Source: OFTM291 sp041741375
GTDB lineage: Bacteria; Gemmatimonadota; Gemmatimonadetes; Gemmatimonadales; GWC2-71-9
DNA: 24,584 nt
Direction: 5' to 3'
Assembly: GCA_041741375.1 (NCBI GenBank)
Contig: JBGSKF010000111.1
Coordinates: 1-24,584 of the forward strand
The notes beneath the pieces are model-generated. The model had not been told where the DNA came from, made no database searches, and worked only from the letters and a program-made list of their open reading frames with translations. The position numbers and the translations under genes were made by a program. Position 1 is the stretch's first letter; every line of letters starts with the position of its first letter. Shown here piece after piece: positions 8,266 through 15,321 of the stretch.

Positions 8266-8891
8266 TGAGCGAATCGACAACGGACACCCAGCAGCCCGGA
8301 ACCGGAGCGGGCGGTCCTCGTGGTCGCGGTCGCGGCCGGGGCGGTGAACGTCCCTCCCGGGATCGGGGCCCCCGCCGGGACCGCACCGAGGCGCAGAGCG
8401 ACCTGATCGAAAAGGTGATCGACATCAACCGCGTGGCCAAGGTGGTCAAGGGCGGCCGCCGATTCTCCTTCAATGCGCTGGTCGCGGTGGGAGACGGGCG
8501 GGGACGGGTCGGCATCGCCACCGGCAAGGCCAACGAGGTGTCCGAAGCGGTGCGCAAGGCCGTCGAGGCCGCCAAGCGCACGATGGCCGAAGTGCCCCGA
8601 ACCGGAAGCACGATCCCGCACGAGATTGTGGGGCATCACGGCGCAGGGCGGGTGCTTCTGAAGCCGGCCGCCGCGGGAACCGGCGTCATCGCCGGCGGAC
8701 CGGTGCGCGCCGTGCTCGAATGCGTCGGGATCACCGACATCTTGACCAAGTCTCTCGGGTCGACGAATCCGCACAACATGGTGCGGGCCACCGTGGCCGG
8801 CCTTCGCGATCTCGTCTCCGTGGAACAGGTGGCGCGCGAACGCGGGGTCGATGTGGCGGCCCTCGGATATCGCGCCCGGCAGGGAGGGTGA
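8265..8891 (+). CDS. rpsE: 30S ribosomal protein S5 (uS5) with RG-rich N-terminus
   Basis: A 208-residue protein. Residues 1-42 are an extra polar stretch rich in Gly and Arg (GGPRGRGRGRGGERPSRDRG). From about residue 46 it is normal S5: EKVIDINRVAKVVKGGRRFSF, VGIATGKANEVSEAV, IPHEIVGHHGAGRVLLKPA and SLGSTNPHNMVRATVAGL. S5 works with S3 and S4 at the mRNA entry and in decoding fidelity. RG-rich stretches often bind RNA, which is only an inference here. The ATG overlaps the rplR stop by one base. Confidence 0.96.
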   Translation: MSESTTDTQQPGTGAGGPRGRGRGRGGERPSRDRGPRRDRTEAQSDLIEKVIDINRVAKVVKGGRRFSFNALVAVGDGRGRVGIATGKANEVSEAVRKAVEAAKRTMAEVPRTGSTIPHEIVGHHGAGRVLLKPAAAGTGVIAGGPVRAVLECVGITDILTKSLGSTNPHNMVRATVAGLRDLVSVEQVARERGVDVAALGYRARQGG

Positions 8892-8892
8892 C

Positions 8893-9111
8893 ATGACCAG
8901 GACCAAGACCAAGGCGCCGACCACGGGTCGGCTCACCGTGAAGCAGGTGCGATCGGGGATCGGACACGCGGACACGTTCCGCCGGACCCTGCAGTCGATC
9001 GGGCTCCGCCATCACCAGCACGCGATCGTGGTGGCGGACACGCCCGCCATTCGGGGAATGTTGTACAAGGTGCGGCACCTCGTTGAGGTGACCCCAGTGC
9101 AGGAGGCCTAG
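8893..9111 (+). CDS. rpmD: 50S ribosomal protein L30 (uL30)
   Basis: A 72-residue protein, slightly longer than the usual 58-60 because of a basic N-terminus (TRTKTKAPTTG). The core is LTVKQVRSGIGHADTFRRTL, GLRHHQHAIVVADTPAIRG and MLYKVRHLVEV, the L30 pattern. The ATG at 8893 lies one base after the rpsE stop and follows GGGAGGG. The TAG stop shares a base with the rplO GTG. Confidence 0.95.
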   Translation: MTRTKTKAPTTGRLTVKQVRSGIGHADTFRRTLQSIGLRHHQHAIVVADTPAIRGMLYKVRHLVEVTPVQEA

Positions 9112-9575
9112 TGGCTGATCAGACGAAGTCGCCCGACAAGATCACCCTGTCCAATCTGCGGCCGGCGCCGGGGTCCACCCGGTCGCGCCGCCGCGTCGGA
9201 CGCGGTCCCGGCAGCGGGATGGGCAAGACGGCCGGCAAGGGGCACAAGGGCCACAAGGCACGAACCGGCGGACAGACCAATCCGGGGTTCGAAGGGGGCC
9301 AGATGCCGATGTACCGTCGCCTGCCCAAGCGCGGGTTCACCAATCCGTTCAAGGTGACCTTCCAGACGGTCAACCTGCACCAGCTCCCCCGAGTCGAGGG
9401 GACCGAGATCACGCCGGCCACCCTGGCGGGGGCACATCTCGTGGCCCGTCCGGCCGACCCCGTCAAGATTCTGGGAACGGGTGAGGTCACCCGGGCGTAC
9501 ACCGTGTCGGGTGTGGTGTGCTCCGCCACGGCCCGGGCCAAGATCGAGGCCGCAGGCGGCCGCATCGAGGCGTAG
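9111..9575 (+). CDS. rplO: 50S ribosomal protein L15 (uL15)
   Basis: A 154-residue protein beginning at a GTG that overlaps the rpmD stop by one base and follows CAGGAGG. It has LSNLRPAPGSTRSRRRVGRG, the Gly/Lys-rich GSGMGKTAGKGHKGHKAR, FEGGQMPMYRRLPKRGFTN and a C-terminal domain ending ARAKIEAAGGRIEA. L15 is a late 50S assembly protein. secY starts immediately after its stop codon. Confidence 0.96.
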   Translation: MADQTKSPDKITLSNLRPAPGSTRSRRRVGRGPGSGMGKTAGKGHKGHKARTGGQTNPGFEGGQMPMYRRLPKRGFTNPFKVTFQTVNLHQLPRVEGTEITPATLAGAHLVARPADPVKILGTGEVTRAYTVSGVVCSATARAKIEAAGGRIEA

Positions 9576-10886
9576 GTGACAGCGCCACGGGTTCCCGGCC
9601 TCGGGATTGATGAGGAACTGAAGAACAAGATCCTCTTCACGCTGCTCTGCATTCTGATCTACCGGGTCGGCGCGCACATCGCCGCCCCGGGCGTCAACGT
9701 GCCCGCCCTGGCGGCGTTCATCCAGAACTCCGCCGCGTCCGGCTTCTTCGCGCTCTATGACACCCTGGGCGGCGGACTCTCGCGCGCCACGGTGTTCGCG
9801 CTGGGCATCATGCCGTACATCTCGGCGTCCATCATCTTCCAGCTGGCCGGGGGAATGGTGCCGACGGTCAGCAAGATGCAGAAGGACGAGGAGGGGCGGA
9901 AGAAGCTCACCCAGTGGACCCGCTACGTCGCGATCGTCATCTCGCTGTCCCAGGCATACACCTTCACTCTCTTCACCGAGGGGATTCCCGGGGCGATCCC
10001 GAATCCCGGGTTCGCGTCGCGGCTGATCATGGTGGTCACGCTGACCGCGGGTGCCGTGTTCGTGATGTGGCTCGGCGAACAGATCACCGAACGCGGGATC
10101 GGAAACGGGATGAGTCTCCTCATCACCGTGTCGATCCTGGAACGGATGTGGCCGGGTACCCTGCAGCTTCTCGGATACCTGCGTGACGGCGTCGTCTCCG
10201 TGCCGGGGGGAATCCTGTTCGTGGCGGTCCTGGTGGCCTCCATGGCGGCTGTGACCGGCATGACGATCGCCTCGCGACGCATCCCGATTCAAATACCCCG
10301 AAAGGTGATGGGGCGGGGACGCATCCGGGAGGGCCAGAAGACCTTCATCCCGATCCGGCTGATCACCGCCGGCGTGATGCCGATCATCTTCGCCCAGACG
10401 ATCATCATCGTCCCGAGCACCTTGGCCACCTTCACCCGGAACCAGATCCTGACCGACATCGCGGGATTCTTCGTGCCGGGCGGACTGTGGTACAATCTCG
10501 TCTTCATGGTGATGATCGTGCTCTTCAGCTACTTCTACACCTCCATCATCTTCAACTCGGTGGATCTGTCGGAAAATCTGAAGAAGCAGGGCGGATTCAT
10601 CCCCGGGGTGAAGCCGGGCGCGGCCACGGCGGACTACATCGACGGTGTGCTGGCCCGTGTCACTCTCCCGGGATCCCTGTTCCTGGCCGTGATTGCGGTG
10701 TTCCCGATCCTGGTGTCGCAGCAGGTGAACATTCAGACCCAGTTTGGCGGGACCTCGATCCTGATCGTGGTGGGCGTGCTGCTCGACACCATCGCCCAGA
10801 TCGAGCAACACCGGACCCTGCGGAAGTACGACAGTTTCATGAAGACGGGGCGTGTCAAGTTTCGGGGTCGCCAGCGCTTCATCTGA
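9576..10886 (+). CDS. secY: Preprotein translocase subunit SecY
   Basis: A 436-residue protein with the ten hydrophobic segments of the SecY channel. Recognisable blocks are LFTLLCILIYRVGAHI (TM1), the plug region FALYDTLGGGLSRATVFALG, IMPYISASIIFQLAGG (TM2), RGIGNGMSLLI, and the cytoplasmic loop with GRIREGQKTFIPIRLITAGV. The C-terminus has the RHR-like TLRKYDSFMKTGRVKFRGR. SecY forms the SecYEG pore in the inner membrane. The start is GTG directly after the rplO TAG, with only weak upstream GAGG. The last conventional 'spc' genes (adk, map) follow after an 88-base gap containing a hairpin. Confidence 0.97.
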   Translation: MTAPRVPGLGIDEELKNKILFTLLCILIYRVGAHIAAPGVNVPALAAFIQNSAASGFFALYDTLGGGLSRATVFALGIMPYISASIIFQLAGGMVPTVSKMQKDEEGRKKLTQWTRYVAIVISLSQAYTFTLFTEGIPGAIPNPGFASRLIMVVTLTAGAVFVMWLGEQITERGIGNGMSLLITVSILERMWPGTLQLLGYLRDGVVSVPGGILFVAVLVASMAAVTGMTIASRRIPIQIPRKVMGRGRIREGQKTFIPIRLITAGVMPIIFAQTIIIVPSTLATFTRNQILTDIAGFFVPGGLWYNLVFMVMIVLFSYFYTSIIFNSVDLSENLKKQGGFIPGVKPGAATADYIDGVLARVTLPGSLFLAVIAVFPILVSQQVNIQTQFGGTSILIVVGVLLDTIAQIEQHRTLRKYDSFMKTGRVKFRGRQRFI

Positions 10887-10905
10887 CGGATCCAGGGGAA
10901 TGAAC

Positions 10906-10951
10906 GGGCGGTGGATGGGATGGTCGCTCGGCGACGCCCCCTCCACCGCCC
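10906..10951 (+). promoter_or_regulatory. Multi-stem RNA hairpin between secY and adk
   Basis: GGGCGGTGGA at 10906-10915 pairs perfectly with TCCACCGCCC at 10942-10951. Inside it, GGG (10917-10919) can pair with CCC (10937-10939), and GTCGC (10923-10927) with GCGAC (10931-10935) around a TCG loop. The structure ends 23 bases before the adk GTG and just upstream of its GAGAGGAGG ribosome binding site. No T-tract follows, so a simple intrinsic terminator is unlikely. A processing site, transcript stabiliser or translational control element would fit; the function is inferred. Confidence 0.55.
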
Positions 10952-10974
10952 CTGTGTTTGAGAGGAGGGACATC

Positions 10975-11538
10975 GTGGACATTCTGCTGCTGGGCCCTCC
11001 CGGGGCTGGAAAGGGTACCCAGGGCGCCCTCCTGTCCCGGACACTCGGTCTCCCGAAGTTCGCCACCGGCGACCTGCTTCGGGACGCGGTGCAGCGGGGG
11101 ACCGCGCTCGGACGCCAGGCGAAGTCAATCATGGAGGCCGGACACCTGGTCAGCGACGAGATCATTCTCGGCGTCGTGCGCGAGGAGATGGCCAAGCCCG
11201 AGGCGCGGGGAGGGGTGATCTTCGACGGCGTGGTACGCACCATCCCCCAGGCGGAAGGGGTGCGCGACATTCTCGCCGAGCGGGGCCGCGCGATGGACGC
11301 GGTTCTCTTCCTCGACGTGTCCGATGAGGACATCCTGGCCCGACTGGAGCACCGGAGGTCGGTGGAGCAGCGCGCCGATGATGATCCCGCGGCCGTGGCC
11401 CGCCGACTGGCCGCCTACCGGGAACAGACCGCCCCGGTGCTGGCGTGGTACGAGGACCGCGGCCCGGTTCACCGAATCGCCGGTGGCGACACCATCGAAC
11501 GGATCCAGGAACGGATGCTCCATGCCCTCGGCCACTGA
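10975..11538 (+). CDS. adk: Adenylate kinase, short-LID form
   Basis: A 187-residue P-loop kinase that interconverts AMP, ATP and ADP. The Walker A loop GPPGAGKGT lies at residues 7-15, FATGDLLRDAV binds AMP, and the LID segment is short (HRRSVEQRADDD), so the four-cysteine zinc LID of long forms is absent. The conserved DGFPRT motif reads DGVVRT here, keeping the arginine but replacing Phe-Pro. The start is the GTG at 10975, after GAGAGGAGGG and exactly where family homology begins. It overlaps map by 17 bases. Confidence 0.95.
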   Translation: MDILLLGPPGAGKGTQGALLSRTLGLPKFATGDLLRDAVQRGTALGRQAKSIMEAGHLVSDEIILGVVREEMAKPEARGGVIFDGVVRTIPQAEGVRDILAERGRAMDAVLFLDVSDEDILARLEHRRSVEQRADDDPAAVARRLAAYREQTAPVLAWYEDRGPVHRIAGGDTIERIQERMLHALGH

Positions 11539-12301
11539 CCGGATGATCACCCTCAAGTCGGGGAGGGAAATCGAAATCATGGCCCGGGCCGGGGCCATCG
11601 TGGCCGGGACCCTGGCCCACATGCGGGCCATCTGCGCCTCGGGGCTGTCGACCGAGGACCTCGACCGGGCGGCCGAAACGTTCATCAGGAGTCATCCGGG
11701 GGCCACGCCAAGCTTCAAGGGCCTCTACGGGTTTCCCAAGACACTCTGTACCTCCATCAACGACGAGATCGTCCACGGGATCCCTTCCCGCAAGCGAGTG
11801 CTCCGGGAGGGGGACATCGTCAGTGTGGACGTCGGTGTCCACCTCGACGGACTGCATGCCGACAGTGCCACCACGATCCCCGTGGGCACGATCAGTCCGG
11901 AGGCCCAGCGGCTTCTCGCGGCGACCGAGGCCTCCCTCTACTGCGGGATTGAAGCGGCCCAGGCGGGCCACCATGTGGGGGACATCGGCCACGCCGTGCA
12001 GCAGCGGGCCGAGGCGGAGGGATTCGGCGTGGTGCGGGAACTGGTGGGACATGGAATCGGCGCCCGGTTCCACGAGGAGCCCCAGGTGCCGAACCATGGT
12101 CGGCCGGGGCGTGGTCCCCGACTTCAGGTGGGCATGACGATCGCGATCGAACCGATGATCACGATGGGGAGCTTCACCACGCGCACCCTCAAGGATCGCT
12201 GGACGGTCTGCACCAGCGATGGGTCCCTGTCAGCGCACTTCGAGCATACGGTGGCCATCACCGCCGAGGGGCCGCGGATCCTGACCCGCCTCCCGGAGTA
12301 G
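11522..12301 (+). CDS. map: Methionine aminopeptidase, type I
   Basis: A 259-residue pita-bread-fold metallopeptidase that removes the initiator methionine from nascent proteins. Substrate-binding H85 lies in INDEIVHGIPS. The five metal ligands are visible: D103 (VSVDVG), D114 (LHADSA), H177 (GHGIG), E210 (IEPM) and E241 (FEHT). The ATG at 11522 overlaps the end of adk by 17 bases; an ATG seven codons on (11543) would also give a complete enzyme. The 3' end overlaps the opposing IMPase-family gene by 44 bases. infA and rpmJ, which usually follow map, are not here. Confidence 0.95.
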   Translation: MPSATDRMITLKSGREIEIMARAGAIVAGTLAHMRAICASGLSTEDLDRAAETFIRSHPGATPSFKGLYGFPKTLCTSINDEIVHGIPSRKRVLREGDIVSVDVGVHLDGLHADSATTIPVGTISPEAQRLLAATEASLYCGIEAAQAGHHVGDIGHAVQQRAEAEGFGVVRELVGHGIGARFHEEPQVPNHGRPGRGPRLQVGMTIAIEPMITMGSFTTRTLKDRWTVCTSDGSLSAHFEHTVAITAEGPRILTRLPE

Positions 12302-13091
12302 CCGCCGGACCGGTCCGGATCGTGTCCAGCAACCAGCGGTGGATGATCGGGTTGCCGGCCACCGCGGTGCCGTGCCGTGGCGTCCTCCTCTCTCCCCGCC
12401 CATCGGTGACGACGCCCCCCGCCTCCCGGATCAGCAGAAGGCCGGCCGCCATGTCCCAGGGCGCGAGGTGCAGCTCCCAGAATCCATCGAAGCGTCCCGC
12501 CGCCACGTCGGCCAGGTCGAGTGCGGCGGAACCGGCCCGGCGGATCCCGCTCGTAGCCAGGAGGACTGATGCGAACTGGCGTTGGTAGGCTTCGAGAGCC
12601 TCGGGGTTCTTGAAGGGGAATCCCGTCCCGATGAGGGCAAACCGGGGATCCCCGACCCGGGACACCAGCAGGGGATGGCCGTTTTCCCACGCCCCATGGC
12701 CCAGGGCCGCAGTGCATACCCGGTCATCCCCCGGGCGATGAACAACCCCGGCGAGGACCTCGTCTCCGTCCACGGCGGCGATCGACACGGCCCAGGCGGG
12801 ATACCGGTGCAGGAAGTTGGTGGTGCCATCCAGCGGATCCACGATCCAATGCAGGCCCGCCGGGCTCTGGTCCGGGGAAAGCTCCTCCCCGAGGACCGGG
12901 GCCGAGGATCCGGTGGCCAGCTCCTCCCGGATCACGGCTTCGGCCTCCCGGTCCACCTCGGTCACGAAATCGCTTCGGCCCTTGAGAGTCCAGCGGGCGG
13001 GATCGCCGGGAACCGGAACCGTGCGCAGGAAGGCGGCGGCGCGGGCGGCAGCCCGGGTGGCCAAGGCCAGTAAGTTCAAGGGAGAGTTCAT
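12258..13091 (-). CDS. Inositol-1-monophosphatase family protein (SuhB-like)
   Basis: A 277-residue protein with the three family signatures: DFVTEVDREAE at about residues 42-52, GEE (68-70) with WIVDPLDGTTNF (82-93), and PWDMAAGLLLIREAGG (211-226). E69, D85, D88 and D213 would bind the Mg ions. Members hydrolyse inositol phosphate or related sugar, nucleotide or histidinol phosphates, so the exact substrate is open; SuhB also acts in rRNA antitermination in E. coli. The ATG at 13091 has no clear Shine-Dalgarno and faces trpS across 36 bases. The last 44 bases overlap map tail-to-tail. Confidence 0.9.
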   Translation of the reverse strand: MNSPLNLLALATRAAARAAAFLRTVPVPGDPARWTLKGRSDFVTEVDREAEAVIREELATGSSAPVLGEELSPDQSPAGLHWIVDPLDGTTNFLHRYPAWAVSIAAVDGDEVLAGVVHRPGDDRVCTAALGHGAWENGHPLLVSRVGDPRFALIGTGFPFKNPEALEAYQRQFASVLLATSGIRRAGSAALDLADVAAGRFDGFWELHLAPWDMAAGLLLIREAGGVVTDGRGERRTPRHGTAVAGNPIIHRWLLDTIRTGPAATPGGGSGSAAPRR

Positions 13092-13092
13092 C

Positions 13093-13121
13093 TTGCGGCT
13101 ATTGTCCCAGGTTGTTAGTTT
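13093..13121 (+). promoter_or_regulatory. Possible promoter for trpS
   Basis: TTGCGG (13093-13098) and TAGTTT (13116-13121) are spaced by 17 bases. The expected transcription start would fall on or next to the trpS ATG at 13128. The match is weak (the -10 agrees at 3 of 6 positions), but it sits in the only 36 bases available between divergent genes. Confidence 0.3.
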
Positions 13122-13127
13122 GATGAA

Positions 13128-14120
13128 ATGCCTCGGATATTCTCGGGAATTCAGCCGACCGGCGACCTGCACATCGGAAACTGGCTCGGCGCCGTTCAGA
13201 ACTGGGTCCACCTCCAGGATCAGATGGAGTGCATCTACTGCATCGTGGACCTGCACTCCCTCACGGGGGGCTACGATGTGCCCACCATGGCCTCGCGGAC
13301 CCGGGACATGGCCATCGGTCTTCTCGCGGCCGGGATCGATCCGGAACGCTCCATTCTCTTCGTCCAGTCCCGCGTGGCTGAGCATTCCGAACTGCAGTGG
13401 CTCTTCACGACGTTGACGCCGCTCGGCGAACTGGAGCGCATGACGCAGTTCAAAGATAAGTCGGAACGTCTGGAAAGTGTGCCGGCCGGTCTCCTCGCCT
13501 ACCCGATTCTTCAGGCGGCGGACATCCTCCTCTACCGGGCCGATCGGGTGCCCGTGGGGGAGGATCAGCTCCAGCACCTCGAGCTGACTCGCGAAATCGC
13601 CCGGAAGTGGAACTCGGCGTTTGCGGAAACCGATCCCTTCTTCCCCGAGCCGCAGGCACTTCTGACGCCCGCGCGGCGGATCCTGGGACTCGACGGCCAG
13701 TCCAAGATGTCGAAGAGTCTGGGCAATACGATCGGATTGCTCGACCCGCCGGACGTCGTGTGGAACAAGCTCCGTCCCGCCATGACCGATCCGGCCCGGG
13801 TCACCCGGCGGGATCCGGGGAATCCGGAGGTGTGCAACATGTTCACTCTGCACCGGTCGTTCTCCTCGCCGGACACGGTGGCGACGGTGGATGCGCAATG
13901 CCGGTCCGCGGGATGGGGGTGCCTCGATTGCAAGCGTGTGCTGGCCGACGGAATGGAAACAGTGCTGGGACCGATCCGGGCCACGGCCGACGCTCTGAAG
14001 GGTGATCCGGGGTCCGTGGACTCGATACTGGAGACGGGCGCGGAGCGGGCCCGGACCCTGGCGCACGAGACGATGGCCGAGGTACGCGATCGCATGGGTT
14101 TCTGGCACCCGGAGGTTTGA
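13128..14120 (+). CDS. trpS: Tryptophanyl-tRNA synthetase, probable [4Fe-4S] type
   Basis: A 330-residue class I aminoacyl-tRNA synthetase that charges tRNA-Trp. PTGDLHIGNWLGA near residues 10-22 is the HIGH motif and KMSKS lies at 193-197. AEHSELQWLF and GEDQLQHLELTR are conserved TrpRS blocks. The C-terminal part has C236-x21-C258-x6-C265-x2-C268, nearly the same spacing as the iron-sulfur-cluster site described in Thermotoga maritima TrpRS. No Shine-Dalgarno is visible before the ATG. The PilT-like gene starts one base after the stop. Confidence 0.96.
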   Translation: MPRIFSGIQPTGDLHIGNWLGAVQNWVHLQDQMECIYCIVDLHSLTGGYDVPTMASRTRDMAIGLLAAGIDPERSILFVQSRVAEHSELQWLFTTLTPLGELERMTQFKDKSERLESVPAGLLAYPILQAADILLYRADRVPVGEDQLQHLELTREIARKWNSAFAETDPFFPEPQALLTPARRILGLDGQSKMSKSLGNTIGLLDPPDVVWNKLRPAMTDPARVTRRDPGNPEVCNMFTLHRSFSSPDTVATVDAQCRSAGWGCLDCKRVLADGMETVLGPIRATADALKGDPGSVDSILETGAERARTLAHETMAEVRDRMGFWHPEV

Positions 14121-14121
14121 G

Positions 14122-15222
14122 ATGGCTGGCGCATCGATGGAAAAGATCATCAAGGCGGCGGTGGAGCGGGGGGCCTCGGACCTGCACATCAAGGCGGGGG
14201 ACGTGTTTCGCGCCCGGATCAACGGGCAGTTGGTCCCGCTGACGAAACAGCGACTGACGCCCGATCAGACCCGGGCCATCACCATCCGGCTCCTCGGGTC
14301 CGACGAGGCGCGCAACCGCCTGGACCACCTGCATGATTTCGACTGCAGTTGGGGAATGCCCGGGGTGGGTCGTTTCCGGGTCAACATCCTCCGCCAGCGC
14401 TCCTCCTTCATGATCGTGATGCGGGTGATTCCCTTTTCGGTCCCCACCTTCGAGTCGCTCCATCTCCCCCCCTCGCTGGGACGCCTGGCCGAGGGAGAGC
14501 GAGGCCTGGTGCTGGTGACGGGGGTGAGCGGTAGCGGGAAGAGCTCGACCATCGCCGCGATGGTGCAGCACGTCAACCAGACTTCGCAGCGCCACATCGT
14601 GACCATCGAAAACCCGATCGAGTTTCTGCACCGGGATCTGCGAAGCTCCGTGACCCAGCGTGAGGTGGGAGTGGACACCGAGTCGACCGGGGTGGCCTTG
14701 CGGGCGGCCCTGCGTCAGGATCCCGATGTGGTGGTGATCGGGGACCTCCGGGATCCGGCCACGGTGGACATCGCCATCAAGGCGGCGGAAACGGGGCACC
14801 TCGTTCTGGCGGCCATGCCCACACCGGATGTGCTGACGACCATCGGGCAGATCCTCGCGACCCTGCCCGTGGAGGAGCGGGAGATCGGGCGTGTGCGGTT
14901 TGCGGAGGCGTTGCGGGCCATTGTCTCGCAACAGCTGCTGCCCCGGGCCGATGGCGAGGGGCGCATCGTGGCCACGGAGGTGTTGATCGGGGGCGGGACC
15001 GTGCGGCAGGCCCTGCGGGACCCGGCGCGGATCGTCGACCTTCGGGGGATCATGGAGAATGGCGGGGAGCAGGGGATGTGGACCTTCCAGCAATCGGTGG
15101 ACCAACTGGTGGCCGATGGCCTCGTGGACCAGGAAACCGCCGATGCCGTCGCCGGAACCGACGAGGAGGATGCCTCCGGCGAAACCCGTGAGCCGCGCCG
15201 CCGACGCCGGGGCCGCGGGTGA
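14122..15222 (+). CDS. PilT/PilU-like type IV pilus ATPase with altered catalytic motifs
   Basis: A 366-residue GspE/PilT-superfamily hexameric ATPase. The N-terminal domain begins EKIIKAAVERGASDLHIKAG, as in PilT. Walker A is GVSGSGKS (134-141). The Asp box reads TIENPIEF where PilT has EDPIEF. Walker B reads VVVIGDLRDPAT, so the catalytic Glu of GEMRD is D208. The His box keeps H226 but has MPT at 232-234 where PilT has LHT. The tail is acidic then basic (EPRRRRRGRG). It is probably linked to pilus retraction or twitching, possibly as an accessory PilU-like subunit. It is co-directional with trpS, one base downstream; the minor-pilin operon lies 1.4 kb away. Confidence 0.85.
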   Translation: MAGASMEKIIKAAVERGASDLHIKAGDVFRARINGQLVPLTKQRLTPDQTRAITIRLLGSDEARNRLDHLHDFDCSWGMPGVGRFRVNILRQRSSFMIVMRVIPFSVPTFESLHLPPSLGRLAEGERGLVLVTGVSGSGKSSTIAAMVQHVNQTSQRHIVTIENPIEFLHRDLRSSVTQREVGVDTESTGVALRAALRQDPDVVVIGDLRDPATVDIAIKAAETGHLVLAAMPTPDVLTTIGQILATLPVEEREIGRVRFAEALRAIVSQQLLPRADGEGRIVATEVLIGGGTVRQALRDPARIVDLRGIMENGGEQGMWTFQQSVDQLVADGLVDQETADAVAGTDEEDASGETREPRRRRRGRG

Positions 15223-15224
15223 GA

Positions 15225-15253
15225 TTGGCGAATTCCCCCGGCCGGGATATCCT
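15225..15253 (+). promoter_or_regulatory. Possible sigma-70-type promoter upstream of purA
   Basis: TTGGCG at 15225-15230 and TATCCT at 15248-15253 are separated by exactly 17 bases; each matches four of six consensus positions. The start would fall near 15260, upstream of the terminator hairpin and about 60 bases before the purA ATG. The -10 overlaps the palindrome GGATATCC. Confidence 0.35.
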
Positions 15254-15272
15254 TGCCGGGTATGCAGGCTCG

Positions 15273-15296
15273 CGGCTCCGGAAGCGGAGCCGTTTT
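15273..15296 (+). terminator. Intrinsic terminator or attenuator in the purA leader
   Basis: CGGCTCCG (15273-15280) pairs with CGGAGCCG (15285-15292) around a GAAG tetraloop and is followed by TTTTCTC. This is a compact terminator shape. It may end the trpS-pilT-like transcript, or, if the promoter just upstream is real, act as an attenuator for purA. Confidence 0.5.
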
Positions 15297-15321
15297 CTCG
15301 GAAAGGGACCGCGGGGTATCC

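Noticed and set aside
9108..11333. 741-residue open frame on the - strand across rplO, secY and adk
   Set aside because: Its composition is His/Asp/Arg/Gly-rich with no domain, and it is antisense to three well-conserved genes; long antisense frames are expected at this G+C content.
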